A stretch of 64,000 nt of DNA from Conoideocrella luteorostrata (GCA_032433595.1 JASWJB010000081.1:62001-126000); one strand, 5' to 3'. Positions 24,198 through 36,000 are shown, counted from the first letter of the stretch. Program-made: numbers and translations. The notes: generated by a model not told the origin, from the sequence alone.

Positions 24198-25196
24198 ATG
24201 GATTTCTTGAGCCCCTTCGATTCTGCGTCGTTACCATCAGATAAGCGATCAAGCTCAGGATCCACCTCTATTTCAAAGTCGACAAAAGCATCCACCGCTG
24301 GCATTAATGAAGCAGAGGACAAGACGATTGTTTTTACAACTGTCCAAAGCTTGTTCAACGAGATTAATCACACTACAGGAGACAGCTTAACTGTTATTAG
24401 TATGTTTATTTCTACTGTCTTAATTTCAGAAACTAACCTTTATGCAGATGTTTCTCGCTCAGATCTTGCGGCAATTAAAGCTCAGCGAGACAAGCTTAAC
24501 CAAAAGCTCCGATTTTGGTACCAAATGAAATATCACCTCTTGATCATCACTATTCCTACTGGAGTACATGAAGATCTACACATAAGACTATATTTCTATG
24601 TACAATCGGGACTTGATACTATGGGACTATATAACAGAGCTTGGCATAATTTTGGCGCGACAAGATGCGATGGCCTTGCTAACACTGGCACAGGCGGGGA
24701 TGAAGGAGAAGGAGATTCATCTGGTGGTCCTGCACCATTACGTTCCCCTCATGATGCTTGGCCAACAATTGTGTTTGAATCTGCATATACACGAACACTG
24801 GCTGAACTCCGCCTAAAGAAAGATTGGTGGTTCCGTGCATCTAATCATGATGTTAAGATTGTGGTCCTTATTCAATTCTATTCTGAGGGCATAATCTTGA
24901 TTGAGCGATGGGAAGAGATAAGACAGATGATCCAACCACGGCAGGGTGCTACCACGACACGAGCAGCAGCAGCCCAGAATGCTTCTGCAATATCACCAAT
25001 CTTACAACAAGAAATCAGGATCATAAGAGACAATACCACGAACCCGCCATCATATAATGTCGTTAGAAACGATTTGGTGTTAAGTTTTAGGCTCTTGTTC
25101 CTTCGGGACCCTGGTCCAAATGAACATGATATTATAATTGATGTCAACTCCTTGATTGATTATGCAGATATGGCCTGGGCTCGGGCGAGGCCATAG
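24198..25196 (+). CDS. Unrecognised protein of a repeated gene family
   Basis: I do not recognise the function. I choose the start MDFLSPFDS at 24198; the frame is open 54 codons further up, but that part is Pro/Thr-rich and looks like leader. A likely intron, 24400-24447, has donor GTATGT, branch ACTAAC and acceptor ATGCAG. It is 48 bases with no stop, so the frame reads through either way: 316 residues spliced, 332 unspliced. After a Ser-rich N-terminus come AIKAQRDKLNQKLRFWYQ (about residue 87), a hydrophobic HLLIITIP strand, an acidic Gly-rich linker (TGTGGDEGEGDSSGG), WWFRASNHDVKIVVLIQF, RWEEIRQM, and a C-terminal LVLSFRLLFLRDPGP. There is no signal peptide or clear membrane segment. A truncated relative lies at 435-570, so the family has several copies. 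Codon use is more AT-rich than in the neighbouring trpE. Confidence 0.6.
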   Translation: MDFLSPFDSASLPSDKRSSSGSTSISKSTKASTAGINEAEDKTIVFTTVQSLFNEINHTTGDSLTVISMFISTVLISETNLYADVSRSDLAAIKAQRDKLNQKLRFWYQMKYHLLIITIPTGVHEDLHIRLYFYVQSGLDTMGLYNRAWHNFGATRCDGLANTGTGGDEGEGDSSGGPAPLRSPHDAWPTIVFESAYTRTLAELRLKKDWWFRASNHDVKIVVLIQFYSEGIILIERWEEIRQMIQPRQGATTTRAAAAQNASAISPILQQEIRIIRDNTTNPPSYNVVRNDLVLSFRLLFLRDPGPNEHDIIIDVNSLIDYADMAWARARP

Positions 25197-25455
25197 ATTT
25201 ATATTATTGCTCCCCTCTGTACTAGGAACTGTCCAGAGCATTCCATTAGTTATGGAAGGGGGTCGAATTCATAGCTTAAGCAATCAATCACCTTGGGCTG
25301 CTGTTTTAATGCTTATACCCAGCACGCGATGTTGGAATTTATAACCGTATATTAATCTTAACCCATGTACGATAACATCTTTTGCTCACACATCCATAGG
25401 CTAGCTGTTGATGGGTCTCAGGAATGCCGTATTCATGCTAACACAGTGAGATGGA

Positions 25456-26028
25456 TCAGCTCTCTACGCCGAGGGCCTTTGCGCCAACAATCCTTCCTTT
25501 CTCTCTTGATATAAGCCAGTACTCTGTCCTGGTCTTATCTCTTACAACGCGGTAGACTCTCACGTCATTCCCCTGGGTGGCCTCTCTCACAGCTTCGATC
25601 ACTTTCGTGTACTGGCCCTGCGAGTCCCAATCAACCGGGTCCATAATATTTATATCGGCGGAGTCGGCGTCCCAGTGCTCGATGAGCTTTGCAAACTCGG
25701 CTATGAAAATAAAAATTAAAAAATCTCGTTAGCACATAAAGGGAGACCGTTGATATCGATCATGGAGATTGGAGGAAATCATACCTTCATCAGGTAATCC
25801 ATCGCCGTCCCATTTCAAAGAAACCTCTTTAAACGGCTCGTCTGCATCCGTTACATAGACCGCATCCTGACACGCCTCCTGAATCACCTTGGGGGCTTGA
25901 GCACCAGCATCGGTGGTTTTGAACACAGCCTTGCTCTGCGCCTCCTGCTTCTTCGCAAGTGCCTGGCCGTCGCTCAGGTCTTGGTTTGCCTTGTCAAGAA
26001 ACGACATGTAGTCTTCGTCGCTGGCCAT
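25456..26028 (-). CDS. Small conserved fungal protein of unknown function
   Basis: Two exons (26028-25785, 25700-25456) give 162 residues. The start MASDEDYMSFLDKANQD is typical of a small conserved family that I remember from Hypocreales without a function. An in-frame ATG 82 codons upstream exists (26274), but the added stretch is Pro/Thr/His-rich and looks like leader. The protein has an acidic, Gln/Ala/Lys-rich N-terminal half and a compact C-terminal half: a TDADEPF segment and VSLKWDGDGLPDEAEFAKLIEHWD span the splice junction, followed by INIMDPVDWD, VYRVVRDKTRTEYWLIS and a short end. Charged alternation and the absence of membrane segments point to a soluble protein. Confidence 0.7.
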
Positions 26029-26474
26029 TCTCGTCTTTGGGGAAAGGTCGCTGACAAGGATGCCGCACGAGGGGCGTCGTGGATGCCGCGAAAGATAACT
26101 GCAATGCGAGGCGGACAGGTGAGGGGTTGTCGTCGTACAAGCTGGATGGCGGATGGGAGATGCGGATAGTGTAGCTTGGGTCTTGGTGACGATTCGGCGA
26201 GGCGTGGGAGGGTTTACAGACGACTGGAAAGTGCGTAGTTGATTAAACTTGAGCGCTTGGGGGATTTTAGACATTCAATCAGTAATGGGTAGAATAATGG
26301 GAACTAAAACGTTGAGCGGTTAGGCCTTACTGGTGATGATGGATGATAGGCGCTGAAAGTGGGGGTGACGTCAGGCTCGAAGTTAGTCAAGCAGTCGATT
26401 GTCAAATATGGTGTGCCACACGGGTTGATAGATTCATGGAACCTTTCCCCAGCCTTCCTGCAACTTGAACAAAG

Positions 26475-26936
26475 TTAGCCTCTGGTGTCTTCAGGCTTCT
26501 TACTAGAAATAAAACGAGCAGCGAGATGTACTGCGCACCTTGCATCACGAGCGGGTTCCTCCCATTCAATTGCGACATCGACCGGGGGGCAAGGATATTC
26601 TGAAATTTCCGGTGATGTTTGAAAATACGCATCCAAGAGCAGCAAGATAAGCCGGGGCAGAAAATCTTTGTCAGCAGATTTGGAGCCTTTTTCAAAACAT
26701 GTCTCCATCGATTTGAAGCATGTTGGACTATCACACAATCTTCCGACTCAGACAACAGTAAACACACCAAAAGTACAGCATTACAGTTGCATCTGCTTGA
26801 TTGGCAAATACGCGCTTCTGAACAGCAGTCCCCTCACCGAAGAGATGGACTCTCTGATATCCGAAAACTTACAGGCTCTAGGGCAAAAGCTGAGCCAAAA
26901 TTCCACTTCAGTTTGTCCAGTCTCAATACTTGCCAT
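26475..26936 (-). CDS. Doubtful two-exon gene
   Basis: A possible gene with exon 26936-26873 (MASIETGQTEVEF...), donor GTAAGT, and exon 26746-26475, giving 111 residues in one frame. The second exon reads like protein (DFLPRLILLLLDAYFQTSP, then VDVAIEWEEPARDARCAVHLAARF). The acceptor I use (TCTGAG) is weak and no family comes to mind. It could be the tail of a larger decayed gene. Treat it as a hint only. Confidence 0.25.
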
Positions 26937-27691
26937 GGCCTCAATTACGGCAACTACGAAAAATCACAAGGTACAAACCAGGTCAGAAGTCCAGAACTTC
27001 AGCTTAAGTAAACGCAATGCGTATCATAAGTCTATGTTCAATGGACCTGGTGAATTCATCTTAAACTTTCCCTTAAGCTTTCTATTCTGTTAAGAAGTAG
27101 GCTGCGCTTCAGTATAAGCTCTGAGCATTCTTTATTACCACCCTGCGCTGGGACCCAGTGCTAGCCGTTAGCCTTTTCCATTTTGCATCTGCAGTTCTCC
27201 GCCATCAATGCATGCAGAGAGATAGAGGACATATGCGGGATTGGAAAGACTCTGTCACTTTGAGAGTTGCCGTGACCTTGACTCCGTCACACACTTCCAC
27301 CGGATGGTGGTATGTGAGAGTAGAACAACTGATGAAAGGTCATCTCTGCGGAAGTACTCCGTACTCCGTTCTTTGCTAGGAAAGTGTGCGTGCGGCAGCT
27401 TCCCCAGCTTTTCTCAACGGCCCCGCATCAGCCATCACCAGCATTTCAATCTACTCCGTACTCCGTAGATACTCATACAATTAAGTACCAACCACGGAGT
27501 ACCCGGGACAATACTTGAACTTGGCAAACCACCCGCCCCAGTCTCCGGTGGAGGTGGCTTTCATATCACCCCACGCATGTCCAACGTCCTCTCCCACGCC
27601 GCCCAAGCCACGCGAAACTCCAAGATTCCCGGCGGTTTGTGATGCCCTTTGTGTTTGGCGCATGGGCTAAAACAATTGGCTTTCCGCTTTC
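26937..27691. other. Upstream region of the Zn2Cys6 gene
   Basis: No gene seen. Copies of the dispersed 9-mer lie at 27355, 27452 and 27459, and a near copy lies at about 27494, within 350 bases of the transcription-factor start. Confidence 0.45.
27452..27467. repeat. Tandem pair of the dispersed 9-mer
   Basis: Two overlapping TACTCCGTA copies with a 7-base step, in the upstream region of the transcription-factor gene. Confidence 0.7.
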
Positions 27692-30014
27692 ATGTACGAT
27701 GAAATGAAGAGTTCAGCGCCCGACGAGGCCAGCACTCACTTCGCCATGTCTCCTCCGTCGGAGAGGCCAAGTCAGGCACCGTTGAGTCGAGTAGTCACCG
27801 CATGCGTGAGATGTAGAAAACAAAAGTTGAAGGTAGGGGCTCGGTGGCTGAGAACATGCCACCTCCAGTTCCGGCGTACTAGTGAGCGCATTGTCCGTAA
27901 TGCTTACCAATTGCAGTGCGATGCTATTCGGCCATGTACGCTGTGCCGGCGTTCGGGCATGGTGTGCGAAGCCCGCGAACCAGCGACATCAACCGCGAAA
28001 AGAGTTCCAAGGAAAAAGGCGTCGAGGCGGCAGGCAAGCTCTAGTTCCATATCTACCACTCAATCGCAGCAGAATGCACCAGCGCAGGACAGTCTAAAGG
28101 TTCAGTCTCACTCGCCAACCGACGCATTCCGCCCACCGGCCACGACCAAGCTTTCTTCTCATGGCGGCGCGGCTGAACGACAACACTTTGGTGCCAACAG
28201 TTCCGCTGTTGGCTTTGCCGCCCGCATATTTGGCGATTCCGCAGCTTCTCACTCAAGTGATATCTCAAGCATACCTGGCCAAGCCGGCAGGTCCAAACGC
28301 ACCTTGATTGGTGCTGATTCCGGCCGGCCATGGTCGTTAGTGACGATGGATTGTCCTCCACCGGCGGTGCTAGACGTACTAGTCGATGCCTATTTCGACA
28401 GGATGCACTGGTTCATTGTTATTTTTCACGAGCCATCATTCAGGCGCTCGGCTCAGCACATCCTCACGAGAACATTATGGGAGCAAGGCGAGCTCGGGGC
28501 CGTTCTCGCTGTGCTGATGGCAGCTGCCGTCGGTCTACACGGCGCCGCCCGCGATCCGTCGTGGACTGGCCATGCACTTCTGTCCCAGGCAGGACTAAAG
28601 CCCGATTGGCTTCTCGAGTCTCTCATCAAGGAGGTTCGTTTCCATCTTCTGGATCTGCTTGATGACTGTTGCATCGAGACTGTGCAGGTTTGCAGCTTGC
28701 TTGGAGCGTATTACATGTTCCATGCATCCCCAACTCTAGCATGGAGCATCATCGGCCTGTCAGTCCGCACTGCCTATGCTCTCTCACTTCACTGTGATTC
28801 CGACACCGACAATGACAGTGGACAAGACCACGACCCCATCATGGCTCAAGTCCGTCGACGCAACTGGAACCACATCACCATCTCAGATACATTTGCCGCC
28901 ATGATCTACGGCCGACCAGCTGCGCTTGACGCTGCTTTCGCCTACGTGCATCCGCTCGAGAATTTAGACGACATGAAATTCGGACCTGTTTTGTCCCAGC
29001 ATCCTCTTCTGTCCCATAACGCCTCCGAGTCAGATAGTCTCTCTTCCCAAACCGTCACTTTACAAACCTTCCATGTGCTAAAGTATCGTCTCTACGAGAT
29101 AATCCGACAGGCGCTCAACCGTTTCCGAGTATTACGGCTGCAAAGCCCCATCTCGCCGGAAGATCTGGAGTCTCTCGTACAGACTGTGCAAGATGTACGC
29201 TCAATGATAGATTCTTGGCGAGAAAACCTGCCTCCGGTGTTTAACTGCGACCCAGATGCCCAAGATGCTGCCTTGGAGGAACTTTCCAAGATCGACGGTC
29301 TGTCTCCCCAAGAGCAACGGGACCGGCAACACTTGTCTCTCCAAATCTTGGGGTTGCGCATCACATACGCCAGCGCCGTAATCTTTGTTCACCGGCCCCT
29401 GTTGGAATATCGAGTACCAGCCAGCTCTCGACAAGCCGTTCCCCGCCACGCGCTCGAAGTCGTTGCCGAGTCTCTGCGTCTGTCCGTCACTGCCGCTCTC
29501 CACATGTCCCGTGTGCCTGTCACGCGACTAGAGAGCCAATTCGGCATGTCGTTTGTGCTGATGAACTTCTTCACTGCCGGTGTCATCCTTTGCATCCCTC
29601 CAACAACCTGGCCGTTGAGCACGATTGCGCACGAAGCAAAGGCCGGCACTCTGCGCATCATCCGAGCAAGCCGCGCCATAAACATGTAAGCCCAATCGCA
29701 GCCCATACCGAGCAGCTCTTGACAGGGCTGTTGAGGCAAAGTCTGCAACAAGAAGTCGACAACGGGCTTCAACATGAACTGCAGCAAGAGCCCGCAGCCC
29801 TTGATGAGTCCCAGCGTAACGGTCACCTTGGCTCTTCGTACGAACAGAAGACTGCACAGCAAAGATCAGGCTCGGCGCATTTTCCCAGCTCGTATGAGCA
29901 TGACGCACATACAACTAATAGAGACTCGTATCGATCATCAGCCCCGGATGTGGGGAGGACACCGCAGACATATTTTCCCATGTCATCGGAACGGTCAGCC
30001 CCGCCGTCGACAGC

Positions 30015-30047
<33 letters not shown>

Positions 30048-30397
30048 AAACCCAGTTCTGCAATGCCATGGCACGGAGACCAGCCAAGACGTTAATTTGC
30101 TGGCACCGCCAGCGACGAGCCCCATGTTCAACGAGAACTATTTGACCTCCAGCTCTTCTGACTTTAGATTGCCGACTATGGGGGACTATTACTCCGAGCA
30201 ACGCAACCAGGTGGACTCCCAGTTAGACGAAGCAATTGGCACCTTTGGACAGAGTAAGTTGGGGAGGTTGTCGTCCACAAGCTCTTATCCATCTACATTT
30301 AAGTACCAGCAGCTACTAATTCAGGAGTATAGTGCTGTTCAACTTGGTGCCGAATGATCCTTACAGCGCTTGGACTTGGGGCAATGGCGGATTTTAA
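27692..30397 (+). CDS. Zn(II)2Cys6 transcription factor with apparent frameshift
   Basis: A fungal-specific regulator: N-terminal binuclear zinc cluster binding DNA, then the middle homology domain. Exon 1 is 27692-27832; an 84-base intron splits the zinc cluster, and splicing joins ACVRCRKQKLK to CDAIRPCTLCRRSGMVC, giving C-x2-C-x6-C-x5-C-x2-C-x6-C. The middle domain (about residues 220-600) has VDAYFDRMHWFIVIFHEPSF, LLGAYYMFHA, RRRNWNHI and NFFTAGVILCIPPTTW. At about 29677 the frame breaks: RIIRASRA runs to a stop in one frame, while KHVSPIAAHTEQLLTGLLRQSL continues in the next. One missing base would explain this. The last intron (30254-30332, donor GTAAGT, branch CTAAT) leads to a tail ending NDPYSAWTWGNGGF. 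With one base restored, all phases agree at 847 residues. A polyQ run of ten residues lies at about 30016-30047. The target genes are unknown. Confidence 0.8.
30016..30047 (+). repeat. CAG repeat encoding polyglutamine
   Basis: About ten CAG codons in the C-terminal part of the Zn2Cys6 factor, in a Ser/Gln/Pro-rich likely activation region. Pure CAG repeats tend to vary in length between strains. Confidence 0.85.
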
Positions 30398-30786
30398 GGG
30401 GCATTCATTGGGTAGCGGTAGTGGAATTCAATTCTGTACATGAGACATGTCTATCATCAGTCAGTCATGAAGTAACGACAGCTAGTAAGATGAGAAAGCA
30501 TCCAACCAAAATGAGTAGCACATATGGACGGACAACCACTCAGTCACATATGCAATTAAAGGGCACACATTTTATCGATTTATAACATGATCGTCATTGG
30601 GAATCTCGTTTCGATTTTTCATACGTCCCTCTCTGCCTAGGCTTTCTATTCGACCGAATTCATCCTATTACGAAACCGAACCCAGCTGAGCTACATGGAA
30701 CAGCAAGCCTTTTAAGAAAATCAACCCTACCGTCGACACCAGATGCAAATACCAATTTTGAACAGGACCCAAGCCAGCCGAGCTTT
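30398..30786. other. Convergent 3' spacer
   Basis: Between the ends of the transcription factor (+) and ribosomal protein L3 (-). No gene seen. Confidence 0.5.
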
Positions 30787-32326
30787 TTATGCCGAGGCCA
30801 GATCCTTCTTGAGGGTACCCTGGTACTGCTTCTTCTCTGCAGGTGTTTGGAAAGCACCGTGGCCGAACTCGGAAGAGGTATCGATCCATTTGAGGTTGAT
30901 CTTCTCGAGGGCACGACGAGAGGTGTGAGTGAACATGGACTTGCGGAGAGTCATAACACGCTTCTTGGTACCAGGGATAGAGCCCTTGAGCATGACGAAG
31001 TCGTTGTTGATTTCACCGTAGCGGACGAAGCCACCCATGCTAAATCAAGGTAGTTAGTACACATGTAAATATCTCAAACCCTAATACGCACACACACATG
31101 TATATATAGAGAGAGAGAGAGAGCGCCGCAGAAGGAAAGGGGGGGGGGGGGGGAACATACGGAGTAATCTTCTTCTTGGTGACGTCAATCTCAGTAGAGG
31201 CGCTGTCCTCAGCATCGCCCTTGCCAATACGGTAAATCTTGTGGTTGACCGAAGTACGATGATGGTAACCCATCTGACCAGCACGAGCAACAGTCCACTG
31301 CACGTGCGAAGGATGCCAAGCACCGATACAAGCAACTTTTCGCAGACCCTTGTGCGTCTTACGAGGAAGCTTCTTGGTACCCCAACGGGCAGTAACACCG
31401 TTGTATCCGTGGCCCTTGGTCACAGCAATCACGTCAATCATCTCGTCCTGCTCGAAGATGGTATCGACAGAGACAGGCTTCTCAAACAGGTCCTGACCGA
31501 AAGAGACCTTGTCGGCGATAGATCCACCGTTGACCTGAATCTCCATCAAGTGCGCCTTCTTCTGCTTCAAGGGAGTCTTGCGGATCTGAGTGTGGGCGAG
31601 CACACGCACAACGGTGCAGTACTTCTTGATGCGCTCCAGCTCGCGGGTGATGCTGGCGCCCTTGCTCTCCGAGTGCTTCTTGGCGTACTTGGTGAAAGCC
31701 TTCTTCTTGCTCTTGTACCAGTTCTTGTAGAACCGACGCTTGATCTCGTCAGACAAGTGCTCGGCCCACACGGTGGTGAGGGATCGCAGACCCCGGGGAG
31801 TCTCGATGTAACCAACAAGACCAACAACGATCATCTAAAAAAAATTAGGATGTTAGCCATAGACTTCATAAAAAGCCAAGCGGGCTGCTTCATTGTTCGT
31901 ACAGGTGGTGTATCGACGACCGTCACAGCCTCAACAACTTCCTTCTTGTTCGCCTTGGCGCCTGGTCGGTCCAGGTCACGAACGATCGTGGTCATACCGG
32001 CCTTGTAGCCCATGGTGGCGGTAAGGTGAACGGGCTTCTTGGGGTCATCCTTGGGGAAGCTGATCCATTGATGTAGCAATAAGTTAGCAATCCGTTTCAA
32101 GTCTTGCCAATGAAGCAATGAAATTCTGAACCATCATGTTCCGAGTTTGCAAAATATTCACTTACGACTTGACCTTGCCTCGGTGTCTGGCAGCGCGCTT
32201 CCTGGGCAAGAAAGCCAGGGAGCCGTGACGGGGAGCCTCAAACTTGCGGTGCTATTTCACATATTAATTAGCATTGGTCGTTTGTTTGTCCTTGATTGTT
32301 TTGTCGTTCTCGCTGCTTACACTCAT
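30787..32326 (-). CDS. rpl3: 60S ribosomal protein L3 (uL3)
   Basis: A core protein of the large cytosolic ribosomal subunit, near the peptidyl transferase centre. Five exons (32326-32321, 32251-32166, 32059-31903, 31834-31161, 31039-30787) give 391 residues, the usual fungal length. The first exon is just ATG AGT, a common layout in fungal ribosomal protein genes. The sequence starts [20 protein letters not shown], continues [22 protein letters not shown], and has the highly conserved GWHPSHV-type region as [30 protein letters not shown], including the His that is hydroxylated in other eukaryotes. The end is [15 protein letters not shown]. All junction phases agree. Intron 4 carries an AG repeat and a run of 15 G, and its donor lies inside a copy of the dispersed 9-mer. 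Confidence 0.97.
31103..31153 (+). repeat. AG microsatellite and G15 run in rpl3 intron 4
   Basis: A TA/GA dinucleotide stretch at about 31100-31123 is followed after a short gap by 15 G in a row (31139-31153). On the coding strand this is a C15 run eight bases beyond the splice donor. Confidence 0.8.
31158..31166. repeat. Dispersed 9-mer across an rpl3 splice donor
   Basis: The only copy of TACTCCGTA found so far that touches coding sequence. On the minus strand the exon ends ATTACTCC and the intron starts GTATGT, so the last three bases of the motif are the first three of the intron. Confidence 0.75.
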
Positions 32327-33062
32327 TTTGGCGGCTGGGTGAGTTGGGGGTTAGTAAAGAGTTGACGGAGCCTGCGTGCTGAGTGGAAGGCAAGTAGTTT
32401 AGAACAAGTTGTGGGCGAAATTTTAAGCGAGCCCGTAGGTGTGTGTTGTGTGTGTCTGTTTGTGTGCAGCCGTGCGGTCTACGCTAGGCCCGTTTCAGCA
32501 CCTGCTTGTTTTTTTTTTTTCTGGCCTTTGTGCTCCACCAGGGATAATGTTCCGGCTCGAGATCGATTTATCACGTGATCTCATCCAGCATAAGTCGGTC
32601 AGGAATAGCTTATTAGACAAACAACCTCGTTGGGACACGAGGATGCGGAGCAATTCGAAGTACACTACGGAGTAATCTGTGCTCGAATTGTCAAATACGC
32701 CCAGATTACGAACGGAATAAAACCCAATTGAAGCCATCAATTTGCTTTCTTGAATACAAACACTACTTATTCATGATACTGAGAGGCTACCTACAATACG
32801 GATATCAATATCGCTAGCGACTTTTGTAGCCAAAAATGGAATACGTTTGACCCCGTTGCACCCGGCACAGCCGCCGTTCAAGTTCAACCATCCCAAGCTT
32901 CCATCCCCAATGACAAATGAAATGATTTGGGCATTATATATAGTCCCAGTGGTATACATTGAAATTGAGGGGGTAAAAAAGAAACAAAACAACAAATTTG
33001 CTGCATAACTTTCGAAGAGCACGTGAAACACTTCTTAGCCGCCCCTACCAAAGAAAATCTTC
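32327..33062. other. rpl3 promoter and ssn6 3' region
   Basis: Holds the upstream region of rpl3 (GT-rich at 32430-32470, T run near 32511-32521) and the 3' side of the Ssn6 gene. One copy of the dispersed 9-mer at 32666. No gene seen. Confidence 0.5.
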
Positions 33063-36000
33063 CTACTCTATTTTAGTAGTAGGGCCAGCAGCGCCATTAA
33101 CTCCAGTTCCCGTGGGCGATGATGTCTTAGCATCTACAGGTCCTGACGCAGAAGCTGACCCATTTGCAATAGCTGCAGACTTCTTGTCATCCTCGGGGCT
33201 ATCATCATAGTCTTCATCGACGTCCATTTTCCTGGCTGCACGCTCAGGTTCCGAAGCAACGGGGCCAGCTGCGGCTGGAGGAATTTGCTCTGAAGCTGGC
33301 CGTTCGTCCTTGAGCGTGGGACCAGGTTGGGGCTTCTCACCAGACACCGCAGCAGCTGGTTGCATAGGGGCCAACTGGCTGGAGCCGACTGCGTGACTTT
33401 GCGGGTGATGAGCAGCCTCTGAGGGGTGATAGCCTTCACTTTGAGGACGCGGTTCCTCCTTTTTGGGCTCTTCAGGACGACGCTGGTCGTCTACACGACG
33501 TACCTCACCTGAGTTGCGACGGTATCCATCTCGAGGAGGTGTCGATGGACGGCGGTGTCTCTTGTCCTCCAAATGTGCGCGGTTCTCTTCATTCGCCTGC
33601 TTCTTCGCAGCAGACTCTTCCTCCCATTCACGCATGCGTTTAGGGCCAACAGACGATGGACGATCATCAGGGCGCTGTGCAGCAGGATCAGGGCCGCCTG
33701 GGAGATGAGCAGGGCCATTCTCATGCACACCTTGAGGAGGTGGTGCCTCGGGATGATGAGCGTAGCTTGAAGGAGGCTGGTGCTGAGGGTAAGCAGACTT
33801 TGGGGAAGGCATTCGGTTGTCATGGGGCCTAATCTCGCCTCGCGGGCTGCTGGTTGGTCGGAAGGGACCAGCTACGCCGTTTGCGGATGGATTGGAACCA
33901 TTGGGATTGTTCAAGGGGGGAGCCGACGACGATGGAGCTGCGCCTCCCCAGTTGGGGTTAGCCACTCTTCGCTCAGTTGGAGTCGGGACTTGAGGATGAG
34001 GTGGAGGTTGTCCATACTGATGGCCGCTAGAAGCTGGTGAAGGGCCACGACGAGAAGGAACTGGAGGGGCGGCACCTCGGGGCTCAGAATATCCAGTTCG
34101 TATCTGCTGCTCTTGTTGGGGACTTGGCTGACGCTGAGGAGGAGGGGGGGGTCCTCGGAAAGGTTCGCCACGGTTCTCGTAGGGATTGGGCGGCTGCGGT
34201 GGCGGGTTAATACTGGACAGTCTGCCTGCCCAGTTATCACCAGCTCCAGCTGGTGCGGGAGGAGGACCGCCAGCAGGGGGCTGCTGTGCAGAACCACCCC
34301 ACTGTGGTCCAACAGGTCCAGTAGGGCCAGCAGCCTGATAAGCTTGCGGATGGACATCTGCGGGTTGTGGTGCAGGAGGTGGGCCACCGGCACTGTTGCC
34401 GTGAGAGCGAAGAAGCTGCAGACGAGCCTTGATGTGAGGGTTGCCGGGATCGAGCTCAACTGCTCGTTGATAAGCATCGAGAGCATCGGCAATTTGATTG
34501 TTGCAAGACTCGTACTAAAAAGCAGTTAATAAGATTTGGGCATTTCAAGAAACTGCAGAAGAGAACATTTCAACTTACCAAAGTACCTAGGTCATACCAC
34601 ACTTCCGAAATATAGGGGTTAAGGCGGATAGCACGGGAATAAGCATCCAACGCATCGCGATATTGATTAATTTGGTAGTAGAGCACGCCAATTGAGCACC
34701 AGAATGTAGGGTTTTTCCCATCACGGTATACGGCTTGCTGATATGCCTCGTACGCTTTAGGATATTTTTGTTGAGCCATATAGCAGCGACCAAGAAGGTA
34801 CCAGCTCTGAGCATCTTGATTGTCTAGAATTGAAAGCAAGTCAGTATGGGTGTCCTCGTGTCATCATTACATGTGTTTTGAGTCAGATCTCACCAGAATT
34901 GACAGACTTCTCCAGATACTGGATGGCTCGATCCTGGGTTTCGTATGAGTTGTTCTGTTGATGATGCAACCAACCCAATTGCTGCAGCACCTTAGCGTGG
35001 GTGGGGGAATGGTCGAGGACTCGTTGGTACGCGGCTTTGGCGCTTTCGAACTGAGGACAAGTCAGTCAAAGCCAGAATTAATCAATAGCGGTTTCAAGCA
35101 TACGTCTTTTTGCTGTTCATGAACATGGCCAATCTGGAACCAGATGTCTTCCTGCGTCAACGGCCCTGGCGGGGAATTGACGATGTACTTGAAGCACTGC
35201 AGGGAACGTCAGTACTGAATAATAGATGAATATGACTATCTTATCGCCTACCTCGAGACTCTGGTTGTATTTAGACTGTTGCTTGTAGATTATACCCAAG
35301 CGGAAATATATCTCATTAGCCTTCTCAAAGTCGGGCTGGATCTGCATGACTTGTGAAAAGGCCTCCTCGGCATAGTCGTAGCTGCCGTAGCGATCGTACA
35401 GGATCCCAATTCCGTACCACAGCATAGGATCCTATTGCGGGCTTATTAGAAAACATTTTTTGCAATTCATTAAGGAACCACACTAACCTTGGGGTCCCGA
35501 AGGTTCACTAAGGCCTGCTGGTATGCGTCGTATGCCTTCTGGAGGTTTTCAGTCATAAGGTAGCAATGCCCTGTGCCACAATGTCAGGTTCAATCAGAAG
35601 ATGGTGCCAAGTGAGCGTGCCAACATACCGAGATTTCCCCAAGCCTCGCCGTTGTTCTGCTCCAGCTGAACGATGGCGCGGAAGAACTCAAGAGCCTTAT
35701 CGAATGCCTCGCGACCCTTGAGAAGCATGCCAATAGCATTCATGGCATTAGTCGAGTTAGGATTTGCTTGCAAAGCTCGTTCGTAAGCATGCATTGCCTC
35801 GTCTGGGACTCGCAGGAGTTCGGAGAAGCTTCCTTGGGAGGGTGTGAGTACAAATATTTCACCATAATATAGACACAACAGATTCAGTTTAACAAACATA
35901 CCAATTTGCAGCCAGACAGCCTCGTTCATTCCCGCAATCTGATGCGACGGCGCGAAGTGGCCTGGCGGGACACTTTGAGGCGCCACAGCAGCCTGATGCT

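Noticed and set aside
29686..29741. Intron with GTAAGC donor to explain the transcription-factor frame break
   Set aside because: The acceptors that keep frame (after 29735 or 29741) are weak, lack a branch site, and would delete the protein-like segment SPIAAHTEQLLTGLL.
31241..32008. 255-codon open frame on the plus strand
   Set aside because: It lies wholly antisense to rpl3 exons and runs across rpl3 introns. Its Leu/Val-rich composition is the mirror of Lys/Arg-biased L3 codons.
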